A DNA stretch of 64,000 nt, from contig OZ241385.1 in assembly GCA_965200825.1 (NCBI GenBank), forward strand, positions 1,178,001-1,242,000, written 5' to 3'. Made by a program: the position numbers and the translations under genes. The notes under the pieces were generated by a model. It ran no database searches and was not told the DNA's origin. It worked only from the letters and a program-made list of their open reading frames with translations. The DNA is from Bin80 sp026709335. GTDB taxonomy: Bacteria > Bacteroidota > Rhodothermia > Rhodothermales > Bin80. Shown in pieces: positions 1-9,255 of the stretch. The number at the start of each line of letters is the position of its first letter. Position 1 is the stretch's first letter.

Positions 1-2428
1 CCATGAGAGGTTTATCCTGAGTAACAGTCTGTTTTGCCTCAAGCTTTTGCAGAATTTTCTTTGCTCGGTGTAGTAGTTTTAAAGGCAATCCGGCCATGCG
101 AGCTACTTCAATCCCATAGGAATGATCTGCGCCACCACGAATCAGTTTACGCAAGAAAATCAATTTGCCTTTGTGTTCCTGAACATGAATTCTGTGATTC
201 TGCACTCTCTCCAATCGTTCCTCCAGCGCATTAAGTTCATGATAGTGAGTTGCAAACAGGGTTCTTGCAGCAATACTGTCATTCTGGTGGATGTACTCTA
301 CCAAAGCCCAAGCAATCGAAAGTCCATCAAATGTACTGGTTCCTCGCCCCACCTCATCCAATAGGATCAATGAACTTTGAGTAGCATTATTGAGGATGTT
401 CGCCGTTTCGTTCATCTCCACAAGAAAAGTGCTCTCCCCTGCTGCAAGATTATCCGATGCCCCAACACGAGTGAAAATTCGATCAACTATACCAATTGCA
501 GCTTCTTTTGCTGGCACAAAGCACCCGGCCTGTGCCATTAAAACGATTAGGCCAACTTGGCGAAGAACTACACTTTTACCCGCCATATTCGGGCCCGTAA
601 TGATATAGATTTGATTTTTATTCGGGTCCATATCTATCGAATTGGGTACAAATGAGTCAGAGAGCGATTGCTCCACGATAGGATGCCTGCCATCTACAAT
701 TTTGAGCAGCCTGGAGTCATTAATTTCAGGTCTTACATACCTCTCTCGAACAGCAACATCGGAGAAAGCAGTCAAACAATCCAGAACTGCAATTATTGCG
801 CCCAGTTCCTGAAGTTGCTCCGATTTGAGAGCCAAATGAGCCCGAAGTATGTGTAACAGTTCATTCTCGAGGATTACGATCTGCTCCTTTGCTCCGAGCA
901 CACGCTCTTCGTAGTCCTTTAATTCATCCGTGATGTATCGTTCGGCATTGACTAGAGTCTGTTTACGCACATACTCATGGGGTACTTTGTCCCGATGAAC
1001 ATTGGTGATTTCAAGGTAGTAACCGAACACTTTATTATATCCCACTTTGAGGGATGGAATTCCTGTTCGTTCTATTTCTCGTTTCTGGAGTGTTTCAATG
1101 AAATTTTTTCCCGAACTGGAGATTTGCAGGAGCTCGTCGAGTTTTTGATTGTAGCCCGATCGAAATATCTGTTTTCCTGATTCGTCCAAAGCCTGATAGA
1201 TCTTGGCTTCAACCTCGGGGCAAGGATCCAGAGAGTTGGCCAGTTTATTTAATATCGGGCAGCCGGTTTCATTGAGTTGAGAGATGATTTTTGGTACTTG
1301 ACGCAGTGCCAGTCCTAGACTAAGTAGTTCTCGTGGAATCGCACGTTGGGTGCATATACGAGCAACGACTCGCTCAATATCACAGATTTGTTTTAGATGC
1401 TCACTCAAACTATTTCGAATGTCTGTGCTTTGGACAAGTGTCTGAACTGCATCGAGCCTTTGATTAATCCGCTCAACATCACGCAGTGGCTGGAAGAGCC
1501 ATCTTCTCAAAGTTCTGGCACCCATGGCAGTACATGTACGATCCAAAAGATCTACCAAGGTAATTGTATTGGAATCGCCGTGAAGCGGGGCAATCAATTC
1601 AAGATTTCTGAGTGTTTGAGGGTCAAGGAGCATGGTTCCTTCATTCATCTGCCCCTGGATTTTTTTTATGTGTTCCGGCTTCCCCCGTTGGGTTTCGGTC
1701 AAATAATGAAGAACAACCCCGGCTGCAACAATTCCTTCACGAAGATGGGATACTCCAAAGCCCTTCAGGGAATGGGTTCCAAAATGTTCAAGCAGCGTGA
1801 GATTGGCAAAATCAGAATCAAAAATCCAATCCTCGCGAGTTGTAACAATATACCCGTGATTTCGGAGGTCATGTATAGAATCACGGGCAGATTTATCAAT
1901 TAGGATCTCTGAAGGCTCAATACCCTGTAAAAAATTCTTAAGTCGGAGAGACTCTATTTCTGTAACTACAAACTCACCCGTTGAAATATCTGCGTAGGAA
2001 ACTCCCACCTTTTTCTTCCCAAAATGAACTCCAACCAGGTAGTTGGCCTGCTTGGGGGAAAGAATATTGTCTCTTAGTGAAACTCCAGGAGTGACGACTT
2101 CTGTCACATCTCGTTTTACCAGTGACTTGGACTGCTTTGAATCCTCTAACTGTTCACAAATTGCAACCCTGTGTCCGGCCTCAACCAATTTAGGGAGATG
2201 ATTTTCAAGTGCGTGATGCGGAAATCCTGCCAGAGGTACAGTACTGGCAGCACCATTCGATCGTTTTGTCAAGACAATTCCGAGAACATCACTCGCTTTC
2301 ACGGCATCATCTTCAAATGTCTCATAAAAATCGCCCATGCGAAATAGCAGCAAAGTTCCCGGATTTTCCCCTTTAATCCGGTAATACTGTTGCATCAGCG
2401 GTGTCTGGCCTTTGTTAATTTCCGGCAT
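1..2428 (-). CDS. mutS: DNA mismatch repair protein MutS (3' end beyond window)
   Basis: MutS recognises mismatches and small loops and recruits MutL. About 809 codons are visible and the C-terminal tail is cut by the window edge. The N-terminus has the mismatch-binding domain pattern, with TPLMQQYY followed by LLFRMGDFYETFEDDA, where the F-x-E wedge residues insert at the mismatch. Near residue 612 there is the Walker A loop GPNMAGKS. After it come LLDEVGRGTSTFDG (Walker B and signature) and the ATHYHEL switch. The chosen ATG gives the usual MutS N-terminus. It begins 15 bp after the stop of the deacetylase-like gene, so the two are probably co-transcribed. mutL lies about 5 kb away on the same strand. 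Confidence 0.97.
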   Translation of the reverse strand, partial: MPEINKGQTPLMQQYYRIKGENPGTLLLFRMGDFYETFEDDAVKASDVLGIVLTKRSNGAASTVPLAGFPHHALENHLPKLVEAGHRVAICEQLEDSKQSKSLVKRDVTEVVTPGVSLRDNILSPKQANYLVGVHFGKKKVGVSYADISTGEFVVTEIESLRLKNFLQGIEPSEILIDKSARDSIHDLRNHGYIVTTREDWIFDSDFANLTLLEHFGTHSLKGFGVSHLREGIVAAGVVLHYLTETQRGKPEHIKKIQGQMNEGTMLLDPQTLRNLELIAPLHGDSNTITLVDLLDRTCTAMGARTLRRWLFQPLRDVERINQRLDAVQTLVQSTDIRNSLSEHLKQICDIERVVARICTQRAIPRELLSLGLALRQVPKIISQLNETGCPILNKLANSLDPCPEVEAKIYQALDESGKQIFRSGYNQKLDELLQISSSGKNFIETLQKREIERTGIPSLKVGYNKVFGYYLEITNVHRDKVPHEYVRKQTLVNAERYITDELKDYEERVLGAKEQIVILENELLHILRAHLALKSEQLQELGAIIAVLDCLTAFSDVAVRERYVRPEINDSRLLKIVDGRHPIVEQSLSDSFVPNSIDMDPNKNQIYIITGPNMAGKSVVLRQVGLIVLMAQAGCFVPAKEAAIGIVDRIFTRVGASDNLAAGESTFLVEMNETANILNNATQSSLILLDEVGRGTSTFDGLSIAWALVEYIHQNDSIAARTLFATHYHELNALEERLERVQNHRIHVQEHKGKLIFLRKLIRGGADHSYGIEVARMAGLPLKLLHRAKKILQKLEAKQTVTQDKPLM

Positions 2429-2443
2429 CAATCAGGATAAACC

Positions 2444-3859
2444 TCAACGTTGATCATATGAATAGCCCGTCCATAGAGCGAGTGTATCCCTTAAAGATCC
2501 AATATATGCATCTTGCTCGCTACTCCATTTAATGATTTGCTCAAAATGATCCGCCCATCCGGGATAGTCCATTTCTTCTCCAATTACATTATGCCATAAA
2601 ACTACCCCTATTCCACCGAATTTCTTGCACAATTTGAGTAACTCAACACTTCTCTGGACCGCTTCGTCAACATTATATTTCTGTCGATTAAAGAGTGCGC
2701 CATCCATAAGTAGAAGAGGTATTTCCCAGAGGTCCAAGACTTTATTCCTAGCGCAATCAAATTTCAAAAACGGAAGGCATGTTCCATTACGAAATCCTGC
2801 GCATTCTGCAAATCCAAGAGATGAATCAATTCTGAAACCTGCTCTCATCTGTATCTGCGGAGTAATTGCGGGCTCGTATCGTAGAAAATGTTGGCGAACG
2901 CTAACCGGAGATATCCCAACTAATTTTGTAAGAGCATGGCGCTCTTTACGCAAGTACTTAGGATGAGAATAAGCATGATAGCTGGGATGTAGTCCGATTT
3001 CAAAATGATCTGATTGCAATTCACGAACAATATTCTGTATAAAAATCTGATCCAGTCTGTAGTTTACATCATTCGGGCCATGAGCGGCTGTCTTCAAAAA
3101 TACAGTAGCACTCCCATAAGTTCGAATCAATCGATGCATTCTTTTCAACGCTATTTGAAATGCGTCTCCGGGTGTGCAATAACTTCTAATAAATTGAAAC
3201 AGTCTACGCCATCGCCGACTCATATTCACCTTGCGGTGATTGAGAAGGAAGTAGAGAACTTTTTCCCTGTATATCATCCCCGGCCTCCAGTGCCGGAGAT
3301 AGTCAACATCAATCGTTGGACAGAATGCCCAGTTTTTTCCTGACCAGGTTCTATGCTCTGTATGGACTTCAGCAACAGCTAGCTTCTCTCGAAGAATGTC
3401 TCGATAAAACTCCACAACAGGGAGATGAGTTGTGTTAAGTACTGACTGTAGTGATGCTTTATGAGGAAAACGACCATGCTGATCTCGGCTGTGGACAGTA
3501 TGCTCCTGCCAACCCGATAACCAATAGAACGCAGAGGCGACGAGGTCTTCTCCCCTTTCAGATGAAAACAGAATTGGAATATTGTAGCCAGAGTAATGTC
3601 TCCATTTGACCGAGGTCGGGTTCAAGGATGTGGAGTGATCAAAAAACTCTTCCGCTCTATTTGAAAAGGAGCATACGGTGACTCCTGAATGAAGACCGGC
3701 AGGATGATGCCCATAATAGAGTCCTCCACGACTCAGCTCGCTGCGGGACTTAAATATCGGACCCAAACCAAGCGAGCCAAGTAACATGCGGATGCTGTAC
3801 TCTGCCTTTGGCCGGTAACTCCGACCCACTTCAAGGCATACGGGAATTTTTGAATTCAT
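2444..3859 (-). CDS. polysaccharide deacetylase-like protein (DUF7033-type N-terminus)
   Basis: The protein has 471 residues. The N-terminal half has no motif I can name and resembles the DUF7033 region seen in some Bacteroidota deacetylase-fold proteins. The C-terminal half looks like a carbohydrate esterase 4 fold: CPTIDVDYL around residue 180 supplies the first acidic metal-site motif, and FEIGLHPSYHAYS supplies the His-rich second motif. The end has VVLWHNV, like the last CE4 motif. No signal peptide or membrane segment is visible, so a cytoplasmic or cell-wall-precursor substrate is possible. The substrate is unknown. It lies 15 bp upstream of mutS on the same strand, without an obvious functional link. 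Confidence 0.65.
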   Translation of the reverse strand: MNSKIPVCLEVGRSYRPKAEYSIRMLLGSLGLGPIFKSRSELSRGGLYYGHHPAGLHSGVTVCSFSNRAEEFFDHSTSLNPTSVKWRHYSGYNIPILFSSERGEDLVASAFYWLSGWQEHTVHSRDQHGRFPHKASLQSVLNTTHLPVVEFYRDILREKLAVAEVHTEHRTWSGKNWAFCPTIDVDYLRHWRPGMIYREKVLYFLLNHRKVNMSRRWRRLFQFIRSYCTPGDAFQIALKRMHRLIRTYGSATVFLKTAAHGPNDVNYRLDQIFIQNIVRELQSDHFEIGLHPSYHAYSHPKYLRKERHALTKLVGISPVSVRQHFLRYEPAITPQIQMRAGFRIDSSLGFAECAGFRNGTCLPFLKFDCARNKVLDLWEIPLLLMDGALFNRQKYNVDEAVQRSVELLKLCKKFGGIGVVLWHNVIGEEMDYPGWADHFEQIIKWSSEQDAYIGSLRDTLALWTGYSYDQR

Positions 3860-3957
3860 AGGTTGTCGTTTGCACTGAAGTCCTGCGATCTTTGGATCAA
3901 ATTAAGCAGTAGTATCTATATGTGAAAGAATCGCTTGAACTCTTCAGCCTATAGGTA

Positions 3958-5232
3958 ATGCCCCAAAATATCATAGTACTTTCAGATCCAGTTCATGGGT
4001 TTATCAAAGTACCCCAAAAGATAATTCAACCGCTCTTGGCATCACGTGAAATTCAAAGGCTTCGACAAATTAAACAGTTGGGTATGGGGTACATTGTTTA
4101 TCCCACAGCTGAGCACAGCCGATTCACTCACGCTTTGGGGGCGATGGCACTCCTCTCGGATGCAATCGAAAGTTTGGAGCTCAAAGGAGTTAATATTGAT
4201 TCCGATGAAAAGATCGCTGCCTTGGCCGCTATCTTGCTTCATGACATAGGCCATAGCCCTTTCTCGCATACGCTTGAATTTAAATTGATTGAGGAAACAA
4301 GTCATGAAGAGATTAGCCTGGCTCTGATTCGACGTCTTAAACTGCATATGGACGGGCCTCTGGATATGGTTATTCAAATGTTGGAAGGAACATATGAGCG
4401 TCCATTCTTTTGTGATTTGATCTCAAGTCAACTGGATATGGATCGTCTGGATTATCTACGAAGAGATTCTCATTTTACCGGGGTTGTTGAAGGAAATATC
4501 GGTATTGATCGAATTCTGAGAATATTATGTGTTCATCCGAAGGAGGGTGGCGCTGATTCCTGTCTGGCTATTGAATCCAAGGGGGTTTATGCAGTTGAAA
4601 ATGTGCTCATTGCCAGAAGGCTGATGTACTGGCAAGTATATCTGCACAAGACCGTAATCGCTGCGGATTTTGTTCTTTGTGGGGCCATCAGGCGGGCGCG
4701 GGACCTCATTGCTTTGGGGGACGATGTCGCGGTAAGCGGCATTTCTCCGGCACTGCACTGGTTTCTGAAGCGAGAAATAAATTGTACGATGCTTTTGGAT
4801 GATGAGGTTCTGGATCACTTCTTGGATTTGGATGATACGGAAATCATTTGTAGCCTGAAGAAATGGTGCCACAGCAGAGATCCCATTCTTTCGGATTTAT
4901 CACGCCGCATTATGAACAGAGATCTTTTTCGTTGCACTTTTCTTGATGAGCCCCCAAGCCAGGATTTGCTCCCTATATGGCGGGAGCGCGTAACTAGAGC
5001 TCTCAAGAAAATAGGGATCAAGGAGCCGAATGCACACACCTACTACCTGATTGTAAATCATTCCAGTCATGCCGCTTATGAACCAGATGAAGGTATTGTA
5101 CATGTTCTTGATCCCCGAGGAAATCTGATCAATCTTGATCAATATGCAGATTCGACCTCGATTAGCGCTCTGACTAATTTTGTGAAAAAACCTTACGTCT
5201 GCTACCTGAAGTCCGCAGATTTATTAGACTAA
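3958..5232 (+). CDS. HD-domain phosphohydrolase, dNTPase-like
   Basis: A 424-residue protein of the HD superfamily, close to the dGTPase/SAMHD1-like YwfO group. It opens with DPVHGFIKVP, typical of this family. The metal-binding set is visible: the first His in EHSRFTHALG, the HD pair in LLHDIGHSPFSH, and a later Asp in SQLDMDRLDYLRRDS. Proteins of this type hydrolyse nucleoside triphosphates or nucleotides, but the substrate here cannot be read from sequence. It is the only rightward gene in this part of the window. Its leader lacks a clear Shine-Dalgarno sequence. It converges on hpt, with a 125 bp spacer that shows no strong hairpin. Confidence 0.9.
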   Translation: MPQNIIVLSDPVHGFIKVPQKIIQPLLASREIQRLRQIKQLGMGYIVYPTAEHSRFTHALGAMALLSDAIESLELKGVNIDSDEKIAALAAILLHDIGHSPFSHTLEFKLIEETSHEEISLALIRRLKLHMDGPLDMVIQMLEGTYERPFFCDLISSQLDMDRLDYLRRDSHFTGVVEGNIGIDRILRILCVHPKEGGADSCLAIESKGVYAVENVLIARRLMYWQVYLHKTVIAADFVLCGAIRRARDLIALGDDVAVSGISPALHWFLKREINCTMLLDDEVLDHFLDLDDTEIICSLKKWCHSRDPILSDLSRRIMNRDLFRCTFLDEPPSQDLLPIWRERVTRALKKIGIKEPNAHTYYLIVNHSSHAAYEPDEGIVHVLDPRGNLINLDQYADSTSISALTNFVKKPYVCYLKSADLLD

Positions 5233-5357
5233 CAAACACTTGCTGATTTGAATCCAACCGGCAGCTAAAAATCCTACTAACGTAAGAACTCAAAGCATGA
5301 ATTTACGATCAGAATAGAAAATTTCCACAAATGTCAACCTTCTATCTGAATCCTCAT

Positions 5358-5939
5358 TTACCCCTCCTTCAAATCACAAGCAATCGATGCACTGCTATCC
5401 AGATAGTATAATTCGGGCAATTCACGAAGTCCCTCAGCAATATCCAAACCGTATCCAACAATAAATTCTCCGTTGGAGATAAATCCAACATAATCCACCT
5501 CTACGGGGCTGCCGTTTACTTTCACCAAGGATACAACTGTAACAGATTTCGGTGCAAAACCTTGAAGCTTTTGGCGTACATAAGTCAGTGTCGTGCCCGA
5601 ATCTATAATGTCTTCAACCAAAATCACATGCTGATCACGGAGATCCAAAATCGGTGACATGATCTCTTGAATCGATTGTTTACTTGTAGTCTGGGTACCG
5701 TAAGAACTCAGCCGCCAAAAGTCTACCTTACATGGTACCTTGATTTCTCGAATCAGGTCTGCCGTAAATATAAAAGCTCCGTTCAAAATTCCGATTACGA
5801 TTGGATGGTTCTCCCGATGCGCATCTGTGAGAGAATTTCCCATTTCCTTGATTCGTGAGGCAATTGTATCTGAATCCTTAAACAATTTCAAATGCCTACC
5901 ATGAACGATTTTAATTTCGTTTGAAACAGAGTCTGGCAT
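5358..5939 (-). CDS. hpt: hypoxanthine phosphoribosyltransferase
   Basis: The enzyme converts hypoxanthine or guanine plus PRPP to IMP or GMP in purine salvage. The length of 193 residues is normal for the family. The PRPP-binding motif is clear in VILVEDIIDSGTTL. The N-terminal flexible-loop region and the PVEVDYVGF segment near the C-terminus match bacterial Hpt. The start overlaps the 3' end of tilS by 29 bp, so it is probably translated from a mutL-tilS-hpt message. The tilS-hpt pairing is common in bacteria. Confidence 0.95.
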   Translation of the reverse strand: MPDSVSNEIKIVHGRHLKLFKDSDTIASRIKEMGNSLTDAHRENHPIVIGILNGAFIFTADLIREIKVPCKVDFWRLSSYGTQTTSKQSIQEIMSPILDLRDQHVILVEDIIDSGTTLTYVRQKLQGFAPKSVTVVSLVKVNGSPVEVDYVGFISNGEFIVGYGLDIAEGLRELPELYYLDSSASIACDLKEG

Positions 5940-7287
5940 ATCTGTTGGTTGATTTTGTTATTCGAAATTTGTGTGATATTCGATGCCCAACAATCCATGC
6001 AATCGTATCTCCACTAAATACTACAACTACATCTGCACGTAGGGATACAGGGACAGCCACATCTGTCAAGAAGTCACTCACTTTCTTTGTACCCTGCATT
6101 CCCAGAGGATGAATTCGATCTCCAGGCTGCCAATTTCGAACCATAAGAGGAAAATCCAGTTTTTCCGCATCAAACCAAGCTTCATCTGAGCAGATAAACT
6201 CCTTCGGTTTTGTATCTGTTAAATTGAGCTTAAGCTGCCCCCCTGCAATGACGATGGGGGTAGGCCCTGGAAATAGTTGTAAGTTTTGTAGAGACGGATC
6301 ACGTATTGAGGAGGTAAATACAAGATGCCTTCGATCTCGCCAAATCGCCCCATCTCCAACCTCAATGCGCTTCCCAATCTGCAGGCCAATGAGTTCCATG
6401 ACTTTTAAGGCTAGTGTTTCATCGGCCGGTGCCTCAGGCAACCACTTCCTCAACCCCTCAATGATCAGGCGGTGAGCTAGTACATCGGGCAATTTATTGA
6501 GATATGCAATCTTCAGCGATTGCCCTTCTGACGCAGCAGAAAAATGCTCGTCAATCATGGGAAGGATGACTTCATCTACCCATTGTCGAACAAGATTAGA
6601 ACTTCGGGCCAGAGACGCTGAATTCAGATGAGGGATTACTTTAAAGCGAATTCGGGATCTCTGATAGATCTCATCTTGGTTACTGGTGTCTTCGCGCCAA
6701 CGAAGGTTTCTCAAATCCGCATATTCTTGAATAGATTTTCGGCTTTCAGCTAATAATGGTCGAATTAAGGTGATCGAATCATCCAATAATCGGCTTGGGC
6801 GCATTCCCGCTATTCCTTCGGGCCCAGTTCCACGATTGAGATTGATCAGCAAAGATTCCGATTGATCGTTACTGTGGTGCCCCACAGCTACCGATGGAAT
6901 CCGGCGCTGGATGGCCGTTTGTGTAAACAATCTGTATCTGATATCACGAGCAGCCATCATTACAGAAATATTCATACGGGTAGCATAAGAGCGAGCACAG
7001 GCCTGATGAATATGGAGAGGCAAACTCTGACGCTTGCACAGTTCAACGATAAAGGATTCATCTTTATCTGACTCATCACCACGTAATTGAAAGTTCACAT
7101 GAACGGCTTCACAGTTGTACCCCAAATCACACAGAACATCCAGAAGTACAACGGAATCAATCCCGCCACTGATCCCCACCAAAACAGGTTGATTAATTTC
7201 TACCTGAACAGAATGGATCATGTAGGCCGATACCCGATCACAGAATAGTTTGGTCAACTTCATCATGATCTGAGATCTTCTGGCCAA
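5911..7287 (-). CDS. tilS: tRNA(Ile)-lysidine synthase
   Basis: TilS modifies C34 of tRNA-Ile(CAU) to lysidine using ATP and lysine, so that AUA is read as isoleucine. The PP-loop ATPase motif GISGGIDSVVLL is near residue 38. The AVGHHSNDQSESLLINLNRGTG segment is the second conserved TilS block. A C-terminal TilS substrate-binding domain is seen in VRNWQPGDRIHPLGMQGTKKVSDF. The length of 458 residues is normal. The longest start overlaps mutL by 50 bp. The internal Met codons at 7266 and 7263 would shorten the overlap and are equally plausible starts. Confidence 0.94.
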   Translation of the reverse strand: MARRSQIMMKLTKLFCDRVSAYMIHSVQVEINQPVLVGISGGIDSVVLLDVLCDLGYNCEAVHVNFQLRGDESDKDESFIVELCKRQSLPLHIHQACARSYATRMNISVMMAARDIRYRLFTQTAIQRRIPSVAVGHHSNDQSESLLINLNRGTGPEGIAGMRPSRLLDDSITLIRPLLAESRKSIQEYADLRNLRWREDTSNQDEIYQRSRIRFKVIPHLNSASLARSSNLVRQWVDEVILPMIDEHFSAASEGQSLKIAYLNKLPDVLAHRLIIEGLRKWLPEAPADETLALKVMELIGLQIGKRIEVGDGAIWRDRRHLVFTSSIRDPSLQNLQLFPGPTPIVIAGGQLKLNLTDTKPKEFICSDEAWFDAEKLDFPLMVRNWQPGDRIHPLGMQGTKKVSDFLTDVAVPVSLRADVVVVFSGDTIAWIVGHRISHKFRITKSTNRYARLCFKRN

Positions 7288-9028
7288 AACGATGCTTTAA
7301 TTCCTCGAGTGTCACACGAATGAATGTTGGTTTTCCATTAGGGGTTCGAGATGGTTCTTGACATTCGAAGAGGCGGTCGATCAGTGTTCTCATTTCTTCT
7401 TCATTGAGTTTTACGCCAGACTGTAGAGCGCAGCGGGAAGCAAGGCTACGTGCCATATTTTCCTCAACTGGAAGTGGAGTCAACGCAATCTGGGTATTTT
7501 CTTTGTATGCATCGAGGATAGACTGCAAAATTTCTTTTTCTGCACCGGTTCGGATATGTGATGGAACGCCCTGGATTGTTACCGTACGATTCTCGGAGAT
7601 TGAATAATCAAAGCCCAAGGCTCTTGCCTGTGGGGCCAATTCGTGTAACAGGTCGCAGTCTTGTTGCGTCAGACAAATGATATGATGGAATAACAATTGC
7701 TGTGACAGCCCTCCTCCAGAACGCATATCCTCTAATGCCCGTTCGTACAGAATGCGCTGATGGGCAGCCTTCTGGTCAACCACCAAAACCCCGTTACTCA
7801 ATTGAGTTAGTATATAACGCTCCTGAATTTGCCACAGAAAGCTATCAGGCTTTGAACTGACTCCCGGAGGTAATTGACTGGGTTCAACTTCATATACGAT
7901 GCTCGTTTGTTCATCATACGCGGGACGCAACTCATTAGCGCGTGGGGGTGGCTTCCAGGAATTAAATTTAGGCTCTCGTTGAAAGTCTAAAGAGGAGGAA
8001 GTTCCTGGGTATTGAGGAATTAGATCGGCAATGCCAAAAGCTCTTCGGCAAACCGCCTGCACAAAATTATATATTCCTCGATCGTCATCAAATCGAACTT
8101 CCAGCTTTGACGGATGCACATTGACATCAACGTTGTGAGGGTCAATCGTCAAGAAGAGTACATAAACGGGTTGCCTGCCTTCTGGGAGAATCGCATCATA
8201 TGCCGTTCTGATTGCATGGTGGATGCTCGCGCTTTTGATGGATCTCCCATTTACAAATAAATATTGATTTTTCCGGGATTTTCGGGCATGCTCGGGATGT
8301 GCCAAATAACCTTGTACTGAAATATAACTTGTGGATTCATCTACCGATACTACATGTTGAGTTACTTCTGGGCCGAGGATTGTACGAAGACGTTCTCTCA
8401 ATGCATCCTGAAAATTCTCGGCACGGGAGCAGATCAACCGATATACTTCCTGTTTTTCATGATCCAATCTGAAGGTAACCCATGGATTTGCCAATGCGCA
8501 GGCGATAAAAACTTCCGAGATATGGCGAAATTCCGTGGTCGGTGCCTTCAGAAAACTGCGACGTGCTGGAACATTGAAAAATAGATTTCGAACTTCAATG
8601 ATGGTTCCTACTGTTGTTGCACTCGGCGATGTTTCAAGTAATTGCCCCCCATCAATGCGTACTTGGGTACCCTGAACATTCTCTCCCCTTTTGGTATTCA
8701 GCGTAACTTGCGCTATTGCGGCAATTGAAGCCAGAGCTTCACCTCTAAATCCCAGTGTACGAATATTTTCGAGATCCTCTGATTGGGTGATCTTGCTGGT
8801 CGCATGCCGTTCAAAGCATTGAACCGCATCCTCAGGCCCCATACCTGTTCCATTATCAGATACCTGAATCAAATTACTGCCGGAAGCCTTGACTGAAACT
8901 GTAATTTCAGTAGCCTTTGCGTCAATAGCATTTTCGAGTAACTCCTTCAGTGCAGATGCAGGACGCTGAACCACCTCTCCGGCTGCAATTTTGTTCGCTA
9001 ACTCAATCGGCATTCGCCGAATTTGCAT
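7238..9028 (-). CDS. mutL: DNA mismatch repair protein MutL
   Basis: MutL is the GHKL-ATPase matchmaker acting with MutS. The N-terminal ATPase is canonical: IAAGEVVQRPASALKELLENAIDA holds the N-box, then SDNGTGM and TLGFRGEALASI. The start at 9028 places 13 residues before IAAGEV, as in E. coli MutL; upstream in-frame ATGs at 9040 and 9061 would add 4 or 11 residues. The C-terminal endonuclease motif of many MutLs, DQHA(X)2E(X)4E, reads DQKAAHQRILYE at about residue 418, so the His and first Glu are changed. The usual CPHGRP motif near the end reads TPNGKP. The nicking site therefore looks degenerate. Confidence 0.96.
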   Translation of the reverse strand: MQIRRMPIELANKIAAGEVVQRPASALKELLENAIDAKATEITVSVKASGSNLIQVSDNGTGMGPEDAVQCFERHATSKITQSEDLENIRTLGFRGEALASIAAIAQVTLNTKRGENVQGTQVRIDGGQLLETSPSATTVGTIIEVRNLFFNVPARRSFLKAPTTEFRHISEVFIACALANPWVTFRLDHEKQEVYRLICSRAENFQDALRERLRTILGPEVTQHVVSVDESTSYISVQGYLAHPEHARKSRKNQYLFVNGRSIKSASIHHAIRTAYDAILPEGRQPVYVLFLTIDPHNVDVNVHPSKLEVRFDDDRGIYNFVQAVCRRAFGIADLIPQYPGTSSSLDFQREPKFNSWKPPPRANELRPAYDEQTSIVYEVEPSQLPPGVSSKPDSFLWQIQERYILTQLSNGVLVVDQKAAHQRILYERALEDMRSGGGLSQQLLFHHIICLTQQDCDLLHELAPQARALGFDYSISENRTVTIQGVPSHIRTGAEKEILQSILDAYKENTQIALTPLPVEENMARSLASRCALQSGVKLNEEEMRTLIDRLFECQEPSRTPNGKPTFIRVTLEELKHRFGQKISDHDEVDQTIL

Positions 9029-9050
9029 TTCCTGCCCCATGAGTGCTGAT

Positions 9051-9254
9051 TTAACGCCCAATTACGTTATAGATATATAACGCTGTAAGGAGTAATGCTG
9101 CAAGGTAATAGAGTGCAATTGGGCTACGTCTGCGACGGACTCGACTTTGGATTCTCATGCGTCGCTTCAGATTCTCGTCTTTACGTGGATCGTAATAGCG
9201 GGGAGTATAGTCAAATCTGCGAGGTTTCGGCTTACGCCCAAACAGAAGTCCCAT
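9051..9254 (-). CDS. small basic single-pass membrane protein
   Basis: A 67-residue protein, very rich in Arg and Lys, with the segment FDYTPRYYDPRKDE near the N-terminus and one predicted membrane helix at the C-terminus (ALYYLAALLLTALYIYNVI). Small proteins with a similar aromatic, basic N-terminus occur directly upstream of mutL in many Bacteroidota and are sometimes mislabelled as a riboflavin synthase subunit. No function is established that I know of. It starts one base after the cdsA stop and ends just ahead of the mutL start, so it belongs to the cdsA-mutL-tilS-hpt run. Confidence 0.75.
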   Translation of the reverse strand: MGLLFGRKPKPRRFDYTPRYYDPRKDENLKRRMRIQSRVRRRRSPIALYYLAALLLTALYIYNVIGR

Positions 9255-9255
9255 T

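Noticed and set aside
1397..1903. 168-codon rightward frame
   Set aside because: It is the complement of the mutS core domain, has no family features, and mutS is unambiguous on the other strand.
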